Assembly: GCA_037176725.1 (NCBI GenBank)
Contig: JAZBRS010000049.1
Coordinates: forward strand, 10,868,001 to 10,932,000
Direction: 5' to 3'
DNA length: 64,000 nucleotides
From: Posidonia oceanica
Lineage: Eukaryota > Streptophyta > Magnoliopsida > Alismatales > Posidoniaceae
Below the pieces are notes generated by a model. It made no database searches, was not told the origin of the DNA, and saw nothing but the letters and a program-made list of their open reading frames with translations. Positions within the stretch are counted from its first letter, which is position 1; each line of letters begins with the position of its first letter. Made by a program: the position numbers and the translations under genes. Below, in pieces: positions 10,620-20,020 of this stretch.

Positions 10620-11560
10620 TCTCATCATCATACGGACATCACGTGCTTAGGATTCTAACCCCTGGTTCGTGCATTGCTTAAAGTGATATCTTCAGCACTC
10701 ACAACTCTACGCAATTCGCCCGCCTAAGACAACACTCGTGGTAGTGCGCAACCAGAATCGTTTTCTCGGTTTCACGTGCCCAGCGTTCCACTGTATGTAC
10801 ACTGCATTTCACTGCATAACATTGCATAGCATCATATAGCTTCCTTGTATCCCTCGTAGAGTCAGTCCTAGTATTGCATCTTATCATCACACGGACATCG
10901 CGTGCTTAGGATCCGAATCCCTGGTTCACGTATTGCCAAAGGTAGCATCCTCAGCACCTGCAGACTTTAACAGCTTGCCGGCTTTGGATGGCAGCCGCAG
11001 TAGTGCGCAGCCTAGGATCGTTTTCTCGATTTCGCGTGCCCAGCGTTCCACTGTATGTACACTGCATTTCATAGCATCTTATTGCATAACATCATATAGC
11101 TTCCTTGTATCCTCCGTAGAGTCAATCCTAGTATTGCATCTCATCATCACACAGACATGGCACGCTTAGGATTTGAACCCCTGGTTCACGTATTGCCAAA
11201 GGTAGCATCCTCAGCACCCGCAGACTTTCACAGCTTGCCGGCTTTGGATGGCACTCGCGGTAGTGCGCGACCCAGGATCGTTTTCTCAGTTTTGCGTGCC
11301 CGGCATTCCACTATATATATACTGCATTTCACCTCATAACATTGCATAACATTGCACCCATATTGCACTGCTACTCCTCTGTAGTCATTACACCAACTCC
11401 CACATTCCGTTTCCCAGACATGGCGTGCTTAGGAAACCGAACCCCTGATCGTGCATTGCTTAAAGTGATATCTTCACCACCCGCAACTCTATGCAATTCG
11501 CCTGCCTAAGATAACACCCGCGGTAGTGCATGGCCAGGATCGCTTCCTTGGCATTACGTG
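10620..11560 (+). repeat. About 3.5 copies of a roughly 260-bp tandem repeat
   Basis: The landmark CCCTGGTTC(G/A)(T/C)G(C/T)ATTGC recurs at about 10661, 10919, 11177 and 11442, giving steps of 258, 258 and about 265 bp. Each unit includes ATCGTTTTCTC(G/A)(G/A)TTT and CATTCCACTATATATATACT-like sequence. Element B carries about two copies of the same unit (landmarks 20577 and 20842, minus strand), so copy number differs between elements. Confidence 0.8.
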
Positions 11561-11999
11561 CCCGCCATCGCATGCACATCTACTGCATCTTACTTTCAGC
11601 ATTTTACTTTCAGCACCTGCACCGCCTACGCCTACAGCAAAAGCTTGGCAAATGGCACAGCCCGTCGATTGGCCTTCCTGCATTGCCCAGTGACACCCCT
11701 TGCATTGCATTGCATTTTCTGCCTTTTCCGCGTGCATGCATCACCCGCTTTCCCCCAGTAGGAGTACAGCACAATGAGCATTAGCGTAGGCATCACATCT
11801 GCATTAGCACCGTAAACTAGTCTTTGCATTGGCACAGCATCCTAGTGTTCGCATTCATCTGCATTGGGCAATGAATCATGATTTTTAGTGCATCCACCGA
11901 ATAAGTGACTCATGCCAATAAAAATTGGCCTCTTATCGGTGTTAAGAGGGGGTGTCTTGTCAAGCTTGAGCCACAGTCTTGCTACGCTTGACCTCGCTC

Positions 12000-12012
12000 A
12001 GGGTGGGGCATC
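12000..12012 (+). promoter_or_regulatory. Polypurine tract of element A
   Basis: AGGGTGGGGCATC abuts the 3' LTR start at 12013. Element B has the near-identical AGGGAGGGGCATC at the same place on the minus strand. Confidence 0.75.
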
Positions 12013-14614
12013 TGTAGACACCCCATTTTGACACCTGGCGATGGATCAAACTTGGAGGAATGAGCTCGGAAATTGTAGATTCAACCTTTTCCCCAAAACC
12101 CAACCTTTCCACCCAAACTGATCCAAGTTGACCTAAAACCAAATCCCATTCCAAAACTACCCAAAACATTTCACTTCCCTTCTCCTTAAACCAACCTAAG
12201 CCTTCCACAAGCCCAAGCCCATTTGCAACCCAGTCTACTGAGTGGCACGTTCAGGCACCGCGTGCACAGGCGACTGGACTTGGTCGCACCTCTGTGTGGC
12301 AACTAAGTTTGGCACCGCGAGTCGCTGTGACTTTCTGCAACTCAGCCCACCGCCCAAGCCACACCGCCACGACCGTCGCCGGTCACCGTCTCCTACCACA
12401 CCCGTCCCCTCGCCACTTACTCCTCGCTACTGCCACGCACTAGATGCCAAGCACCACTTACTTCCTGGTATAGCGTCACCTCCCCGTTGGCGGACAACCC
12501 GCACACACAGCCCTCACAACCACCACTGCCTGGCAACCAGCGATCGACGACTTTCGCCATCCTTGCCTGGCCAGCCACTTACTTCCTCGACTGCCAGACC
12601 CTCTCACAGCCTCTCACTGCCCCTCCTCTGCCATATTTGGCCACTGCCAGAGCCATTAGGTGGGGGAACCCAATCCAGAACCCATTCGCAAGCACCCATC
12701 GCCAGATTTTTACATAGCCGCGACTTCCACCCCTTCTCCTCCCTCGCCGCTCGAACCAGAGTGCAATTAGCCAATCCAGCAACCTTCACGCACATCCTAG
12801 CATTGTCTCAAGCCATTCAAACACCTGTTTTGCATCCTGAACCACTGTAGCAGCCGAGCTCGCCGTTCCATCTTGGCCGCCGCTGGCCAACATCTTCAAA
12901 AGTCACTCCGTGGCACCGAACTTCTCCAAACTCCGTGCACACCTCCGCAAGGTCGCTACAAACATAGCCCAATCAACTCGCGCGCCCGTCGTTGCCTTCA
13001 CCACCGCAGCAACCACCACGTGGGCGAGCTCCTACGAGCTAGGTCGGGGGGCACATCCGTGCATCCCCGCAGGTGAGTGATACCTCCCTTAGCTTCGTTT
13101 TGTTCTGTACACGCTTTTAGGCTAATTAGTTAGATTTTATCGTATGTAGCGTAGCCGTTCTTGGCCATCTTCTCTGGCACCAGAGGTCTGCCAGGTTAGG
13201 CGTTGCAAGAAGCGGTGACTAACCTGCACCTCCGTCTGTCGGATGGTCGGACTTTGGGCCGTTGCTCCGACTAGCCCAGAGCTCCGTTTTCTTAGATTTT
13301 TGCATCTTTGTGATCATGTGTGTTTGTTCTTCAAGATTGCATGCTTAGATCATATTTCTGCATCGTCGTGATCTTAGATCTGGCATGGAACTTGGTTGTT
13401 TGAGTAACTGGAGTTGCAGGCCTGTCGCCAGTCCAACCGGCGACTCGGCTGCAACTCCAGATAGCTCTCCGGCCAACTCCAAGCCGCTGTATCTCGCAAC
13501 CCACTTGTCCATTTTGCATTCTATTTGCTTGCTTGCATTCCTCATCATGCCATCTGTAGGGTCATGCATTTAGATTTCCATTTCGCATCATCTAGCTAGC
13601 TTGTTTGCGGCCATGAAAGTTGCTGTCTGGAAGCTTTGTAAAGGCCTCTGTCGCCACTGTCCCAGGCGACAGGCTCAGACACCGTTCACACCGGCGACTG
13701 GCCCCAGTTGCTGCCCTAGCCAGTGCCAAGTGCCTCGTCGATCTCACCGGCGACGTGCACTGCCGCCACTCAGGATGGTGACCTGGTCTGCAGTTCAGAC
13801 AATGGTTGAGCCACCTTGTTTGCCGCATCGTGTTTTGTCTCTTTCACTCGTTTGCTTGCAGATCTGTTTCCCCAGCCTGTTTATCGTCGCTTTGCCGCAT
13901 TTTCGCTTTGATTGGATTTTCTAGCATATTTTCAAAGCCTGCATCTTTTACAAACCCATATTGCATGTCACTTTCCATCGCATCGTTTATCTGCTGTTTT
14001 GTTTTCCACCTGCATTGCATTAGGGCGACGATGCTTACTATCTAGAGTTCTTACGAACTAAGGCTTGCCCGTTCAGAACTCTAGCAGCGCCGCTGAGCAC
14101 ATAGTTTGTACGTTTACTTTCAATCATGCATCATAGCATATTAAGCAAGTTAAAGCATTCATTAGGCATTCATAGCATCTCTCGCCCCTTGGGCCTACAG
14201 TAAAGGCAAGCAATTGCTGAAATCCTGCATATGCGAGCGAGAAGCCTAGAAAGACCGATTCTTCGAATGTATCGGGGGTGCCTAACACCTTCCCCGTGCG
14301 TAACAGGAGTCCTTACCCTTTCTCTTGGCCCGCAATGACCATTATGTCGTCATCCTAGGCACAAGTCATAGCATTGCATATCATTGCATCTTTTTGCATG
14401 GTTTTCATGCATTTCCCCGGTTTTCCTTGTTTTCCGATTTAATAGACACGGTGGCGACTCTGATTTTGTCTTATCTTTGTTTTTTTCTCTTTTTCCGATG
14501 TTTTCGAGTAAAGTTTCCTTCCTTGGATCCACCCTCTAATAATGACCTAATTTCGGTCGGTGCACGCGAGCTTTGGCATCGTGCATGGACGCGCCGATTT
14601 TCAAGATTAGTACA
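12013..14614 (+). repeat. 3' LTR of element A (2602 bp)
   Basis: Starts TGTAGACACC, ends TTAGTACA and is followed by the CATGT duplication. From about 13013 to 14090 it is almost identical to the 5' LTR, while 12013-13012 carries many substitutions and small indels relative to 1645-2640. Confidence 0.92.
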
Positions 14615-14619
14615 CATGT
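14615..14619. repeat. Right target-site duplication of element A (CATGT)
   Basis: Exact match to 1640-1644. Confidence 0.93.
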
Positions 14620-15222
14620 CATGCTAATTAACTCATCAAAATGTCCTTTCTTTTGAATGATGTTAGCAGGAAGAATATATGCGATTATTCTAGCTATCCT
14701 AGACAATTGATTAATTTTATTTGGAATAAAAGTACTCTTTTTGTTTAAGGAATTGGTTTTATTTATTTCAGGATATGTTAAACCTAATTCCTCAATAGAT
14801 AAAGTGATGTCTATTCCTGAGAATGGGATTTTTAGCAATTGACCTATAAGAACTTCATCAAAGGTCATGTCTACACCTAATAGGTAGGAATCCAATGTAT
14901 TAGCAGAAATTCCTAATTTGGCATAGAATTGTGTTACTTGGTGTAGATAGTACTTATGATCGCCAAAAAATGCTAAAAATGGAGTTAAAGATTGAGCTTG
15001 AAAGAGAGAGCTAATGTCACCCAAAGTGTCGAAATTCACCTTCCAGTCGGTGAGGACTTGTCTATTGGAAAATCCCTCCTAGTGAGCCTTCATGGCTTCC
15101 TCGTCGACGAAATGAAGAAACTTGTGTCCGTGAGTGTGGTCGTCGTCGAAGGAGTCGCCGGAGTGAGCCACGAAGGGAGCTTTCCTTTTGGGCTTCTGAG
15201 CAAAACTCCTCTTAGGTGCCAT
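14620..15222 (-). pseudogene. Upstream part of Sirevirus envelope-like ORF
   Basis: Begins on the minus strand at about 15222 with MAPKRSF and a basic N-terminus, then an acidic/His-rich stretch, an in-frame TAG near 15080, and a long open stretch from 15039 (NFDTLGDISSLF...). The later part resembles the 'putative plant transposon protein' domain (sequence such as YAKLGISANTLDSYLLGVDM). It runs into element A at 14619 and continues in frame at 1639. Together with 1114-1639 it is the post-pol ORF of element S. The protein's role is unknown; envelope-like is the usual label for Sireviruses. Stops and the insertion make it a pseudogene. Confidence 0.7.
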
Positions 15223-15470
15223 TGATGAAATGGAGGACGAAGAGGTGACGACGAAGGGTTTTTGAGAAGGGAAGAAGGAGGACGGAGAGGCGCCGGAGGA
15301 AGGAGGAGGATGCTAGGGCTTTCGAGCGGAGGAGGAGGCTTAGGGTTGGAAAGGAGTGTCGGCTGAAAACGGAAGATGTGGTTTATATAGAAAATTTTAA
15401 ACTCTAAGTTTTACAAAAAAAAAAAGATTTTAAAATGAAAAACGGTATACCAAAAACTAAACGGTATTCC
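15223..15470. other. Spacer upstream of the envelope-like ORF
   Basis: Non-coding DNA between the pol-side repeats and the ATG of the envelope-like ORF. On the minus strand it is pyrimidine-rich near 15220-15330 (runs of CCTCCTCC and CTTC). No gene seen. Confidence 0.5.
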
Positions 15471-15479
15471 GGTTTGTTC

Positions 15480-15900
15480 GATATAAAATAATAATTCATT
15501 CTACCAGAGCAAAATGTTCTTCCGAATTAGGGATTTTCGGAACACCGATTTAAATCGGTTCACCGAAAAAATCTATATAATTTTTGTTTTAAATACAAAT
15601 CGGTAGACCAGAACAAAATGTTCTTCTAAAACAGGGATTTTCGGAAAACCGGTGAATATCAATTCACCAAAAAATCTGCAGAATTTTTGTTTTCTGAATA
15701 ACCGATAGGCCGAAACAAAATGCTCTTCCGAAACAGGGATTTTCAGAAAATCGGTCCAAAATGAACTTCCGAAACAAGTATTTTCGGAGAACCGGTCAAA
15801 AAAATGAACTTCTGAAACAGGGATTTTCGGAATTTCGAACAAAATCGGTGATTCAAAAAATCTGTCAGATTTATACAGAAATTGGTAAACCGATGACTTT
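15480..15900 (-). repeat. Degenerate repeats between pol and envelope-like ORF of S
   Basis: The motif GGGATTTTCGGAA recurs near 15529, 15632, 15735, 15777 and 15821 with CTTCCGAA and ACCGGT flanks, at steps of about 103 and 42 bp. The minus-strand ORF 15573-15842 merely translates the repeat (recurring PKIPVSEEHF) and is not treated as a gene. Confidence 0.65.
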
Positions 15901-15946
15901 CAGTATACTGAATTTGATCTCTGTTCAAAAAATTTTATTTTATTTT

Positions 15947-17744
15947 TTATTCAAGGTCACATATCTTGCATAAACCTAGATGTCTTCTAATTTTTACAAA
16001 TTGTGATTCATCTAGAGGTTTAGTAAATATATCTACTAATTGATTACTTGTGGAAATAAATTCTAATTTTATATTGTTGTTTGCAACATGATTTCTTAAG
16101 AAGTGGTGTCTAACTTCAATGTGTTTAGTTCTTGAATGATTTACAGGATTTTTAGAGAGATTAATTGCACTTGTATTATCACATATTATAGGTGTTGTGT
16201 TAAATGTTAAGTCAAAATCTTTTAAGGTTTGTTTCATCTATAATATTTGGGCACAACAACAGCCAGCTGCGATGTATTCTGCTTCAGTAGTGGATAAGGC
16301 AACACTATTTTGTTTCTTGCTAAACCAAGAAACCAATGAATGCCCTAAAAATTGACAAGTTCCACTAGTGCTCTTCCTATCAATCTTACATCCAGCATAA
16401 TCAGCATCACTATTTCCATGTAGATATCTAAATATTCTTTTAACTGCAATTAGATGAGATTCCTTAGGTGCAGCTTGATATCTAGCACAAAGACAGACAC
16501 TAAACATAATGTCTAGTCTACTAGCAGTTAAATATAGAAGGGAACCAATCATGCCTCTATACATCTTTTGATCTACATTTTTCCCATTTTCATCCTTGTC
16601 TAACTTAGTATTTGTACTCATAGGTGTTTTAGCTTCCTTTGAGTTTTCCATTCCAAATCTTTTCAACAATTCTTTTATATATTTTTCTTGGAAGATAAAT
16701 ATTCCTTCATTCATTTGTTTCACTTGAAACCCAAGAAAATAATTTAATTCTCCCATCATGCTCATCTCAAATTCCTTTTGCATAATGTTTGAGAATTCTT
16801 CACATAGATTTTCAATTGTTGATCCAAATATGATATCATAAACATAGATTTGGATTAATAAGATGCCTTTTTCATTCTTCTTGATAAATAGAGTTGTATC
16901 AACAACTCCAATAACAAAGTCCTTTTCAATTAAAATTTCTTTAACCTATCATACCAAGCTCTAGGAGCTTACTTTAGTCCATAGAGTGCTTTGTTTAATT
17001 TAAATACATGATATGTATATAATTCATTTTCAAATCCGGGAGGTTGTTTCACATATACTTCTTCCTCAATTACCCCATTCAAAAAGGCACTCTTAACATC
17101 CATTTGATATAATTTAAAGTTCATGCTACTTGCATAATCTAATAACATCCTAATGGATTCTAATCTGGCTACTGGGGCATAAGTTTCATCAAAGTCAATT
17201 CCTTCTTCTTGATTATACCCTTGTGCCACTAACCCAGCCTTATTTTTAACTATCCTTCCTGATTCATCTAGTTTATTTCTATAAATCCATTTAGTCCCAA
17301 TTATTGGATGATCTTTTGGTTTTGGAACTAATTCCCAAACATTATTTCTTTTAAATTGATTTAACTTTTCATTCATAGCAATCATCCAATATTCATCATT
17401 ACAAGCCTCGTTAACATTTTTCAGCTCAATAGATGAAATGAATGCATAGGTGGCACATTCGTGATCCAATTTGGATCTGGTCAATATTCCATTGGAAATA
17501 TCTCCAATGATTTGTTCCTTAGGGTAACCATGAACAAATTGCCAGTTAGATGTGTTGATTTCAGTTTCTTCTAACTTAGTTGTGTTTTCATTATTTTCAG
17601 GCTTACTTATTTGATCATTATTTACTTCATTTTCAAGATTTATAATTTTAATACTATTTTTATCAAAGTTTACATGCATTGATTCTTCTATAGTAAGTGT
17701 TCTTTTGTTATATATTCTATATGCCTTGCTTCTAGAGGAATACT
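15947..17744 (-). pseudogene. pol: Copia pol 3' half (reverse transcriptase and RNase H) of element S
   Basis: Minus-strand Ty1/Copia reverse transcriptase begins with the region after integrase ([14 protein letters not shown] at 17744) and includes [24 protein letters not shown] and [14 protein letters not shown]. The catalytic motif that should read YVDD reads YVYD near 16835, losing an aspartate. RNase H has SDADYAGCKIDRKSTSG, ALSTTEAEYIA and CDNTSAINLSKNP; about 14 residues before SDADYAG seem deleted. Stops or shifts lie near 16970, 16940, 16925 and 16238. Codons upstream of 17744 are cut off by element B, so gag and integrase are not in the window. The first part of the ORF at 17862-17745 is LTR sequence of B. 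Confidence 0.9.
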
Positions 17745-20007
17745 TGTAGCGATCCCGTCGAATCGGCACATCCATGCGTGCTGTCAGAGCTCGCGCGCAC
17801 CGACCGATGAGAGGCCGCTGATAGCAGGTGGATCCAAGGAAGGAAACTCGACTCGAAAACACCGGAAAAGCACGAAAAACAAAGATAAAGTAAATTCAGA
17901 GTCGCCACCTAGTCTATTAAATCGGAAGACGAGGAAAACCAAGAAAAGAATGAAAACATGCAAAGACGTGCAATTCTATGCAAAAATAAATGACTCGTGC
18001 CTAGGATAAGGGCATAATGGTCATTACGGGCCAAGAGAAAGGGTAAGGACTCTTGTTACGCACGGGGAAGGTGTTAGGCACCCCCGATACGCTCGGAATT
18101 GGTCATTCTAGGCTTCTCACTCGCATATGCAGGAATGTCGGCAAATGCTTGCCTTTACTATACACCCGAGGGGCGATAATGCTATGCCATGCTATGAATG
18201 CTTTAATTTGCTTAAATGTCATTTAGAAAACATGCCATGTTTAGTGAAAACATGCCAAAATGGATGATTAAGGATGCAATGCCATGATGTAATGGTAAAC
18301 AAGCTAAGGAAACAGAATCAGAGCTAAACAAATTAAGTAAATGAAAAATAAGGCGGCAAATATGGCATCTATCCACTGTATGAACAGTGGCCTGAGTCGC
18401 CGGCTAGCAGGGCAACGGCACAGGACACCAGTCGGAGCGGCGGCAGCACAGGGTGCCGGGGTGAGCGGCGGTGGCTCTAGTCGCCTGTCGGACGGGCGAT
18501 GGAACCTGCTGCTCACAGCTTCAGACAGCCAACTTCATTGCTGGCAAGAAAGCACATAAATGATGTAAAATACGTAATAAACCACATGGCAATGCAGAGG
18601 ACATACCCAAGATTAAAACCATATAATCATGATGCAAAATGGACGTCTGGATCGCAAGTTATGGCAGCTCAAAGTCACGATGGAGGACTGCCGGAAGCAA
18701 CCCAACAGTCCCAAACAGCGACATTTGACGTCCATTTTGGCCATGCAAGCGATGACAAAAAATTCAACTAAGCATACACACTAGAGAACATATTCATGCA
18801 ATAAAAACAATAAAACGAGTCTCGGATGGCCTCCTCCACCTCCGTCGCTTTCTCGCCGGAAACAGATGACCACCGACCTTGGGGAAGACCGGCAAGCCAC
18901 TGGGCGTCGCTATGAGGCTTTGAGAGGGCTGAGGAAGGAAGAGAGAGGTCCGAGGATGCAGTGCGGTGGCTGTGGCATTCTCTGGCCAAGCTCAGTGGCC
19001 AAACAGCCTCGCACGACCGGCAAAGCCTTCGTCGGAGAAGAAAACTAGAAATCGGCTGACAGGCTAAGTATACATGCAATTAAGTGACTAGGAAGCATCA
19101 TGGGGCTGCCATGAGGGTAGAGGAAGGATCGCTCACCTACGAGGGTGTGTAGTTGCACTCCCCGACATGGGTCGCTAGTGGTGGCGGCGTGGAGGTTGCA
19201 GTGGCACGGGAGGCAGCGGCGGTAGCTCGGCGGGGTTGGGCAGTGTTCATGCATGCCCGAGGATCCTGTATATAAGATATGGAGGGAGGAGGTGCAGCAG
19301 TGTGGTCTCTGGCAATTGTCAATCGACAATGGATTCGACGGCGAGCTCGGAAGTGCAGCAGACGCACGGCAGGGCGGACGATGCGGGAAGGCTTGTGTGG
19401 GTTCTCCGAGATGCAATGGAGTGTGTGGGATGCAAGGGAGAGGCCGAGGATCGCTCTGGAGTCGGGGCTCTGTTGGGAGAATCACTACCGGTGGTGGAAG
19501 ATGGGTTCTCCACCCGTTTTGCTTGGTCAAGCCTGCACAAAGCGTGGAGGTGGCAGGGCAAGGTGGTATGGCGACGTGGGATCGTGGGCGAGGTCGTGGG
19601 ATGGCAGAGGTGCAAAAGTCACGATCGGTATGGGCGCAGATCGTGGCCAGAAACGTCCAAACGATGCGCAGGAGAGTTTGAACTGGCGACTGGGGCGCAA
19701 GCAGGTGGAGTGCTGAGTCACCGGTCTCGACGGCAACAGACCGAGTCGCCGCTCAGAAGAGTGACAGACTTAGTCACCGAAGTTACAAGCGACAAGCACA
19801 TTAGGCCTGCTGTAGTGAAATATGGGCCAGTTTCTCTAGAGTTTGGGCCGCTAATGAGCTTGGGCTTGTGAAGGCTAGTAGTGTGGAGGTCTTGGGTAAG
19901 TTTTGGAGGGTTTTGGGTTGGTTTTGCTCAAAGGTGGGGTCTGCCGCTTCCGAGCAAGTTCCTCCAAGTGAAATCCGCCAGCTGGGTGTCAAAATGGGGT
20001 GTCTACA
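17745..20007 (-). repeat. 3' LTR of element B (2263 bp)
   Basis: On the minus strand it starts TGTAGACACCCCATTTTGACAC (20007) and ends CGATCGCTACA-like at 17745. Its 17745-18770 half is matched by 28465-29500. GC-rich ORFs on both strands at 19045-19871 have no domain and are LTR shadows. It contains the conserved R/U5-like block (18005-18092) and GGCGAC motifs. Confidence 0.88.
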
Positions 20008-20020
20008 GATGCCCCTCCCT
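20008..20020 (-). promoter_or_regulatory. Polypurine tract of element B
   Basis: Minus-strand AGGGAGGGGCATC abuts the LTR start at 20007. Confidence 0.75.

Larger units (their letters stand above)
7630..12012 (+). other. Repeat-rich 3' non-coding region of element A
   Basis: About 4.4 kb between gag and the 3' LTR with no pol domain in any frame. It holds a Pro/Ala/Ser-coding repeat (7720-7810, CAGCAGCTCCAGTGCTCCCTGC-like units), several tandem or dispersed repeats listed separately, and an ORF-like stretch at 8840-9109 also present in element B. Hypervariable, repeat-bearing 3' regions are an established property of Tat/Ogre-type elements. Confidence 0.7.
1645..14614 (+). mobile_element. 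Element A: complete gag-only Ty3/Gypsy (Tat-type) LTR retrotransposon
   Basis: A 12,970-bp element with two LTRs (1645-4242 and 12013-14614), a primer binding site, a leader, a broken gag, a long repeat-rich 3' region and a PPT, flanked by CATGT on both sides. No protease, reverse transcriptase, RNase H or integrase can be found in the 7.77-kb interior. This is the architecture of non-autonomous gag-bearing elements (TR-GAG type), which depend on pol supplied in trans. Its gag is homologous to those of elements B and C, and C retains pol remnants, so a C-like element is the natural candidate helper. The element lies in the envelope-like ORF of S. Confidence 0.92.

Noticed and set aside
15573..15842. 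89-codon minus-strand ORF with repeated PKIPVSEEHF
   Set aside because: Translation of a DNA repeat in the S spacer; the unit phase changes and there is no conserved start.
19045..19871. Overlapping ORFs of 140-210 codons on both strands in the 3' LTR of B
   Set aside because: GC-rich LTR sequence keeps several frames open at once; no domain and no conservation in A.
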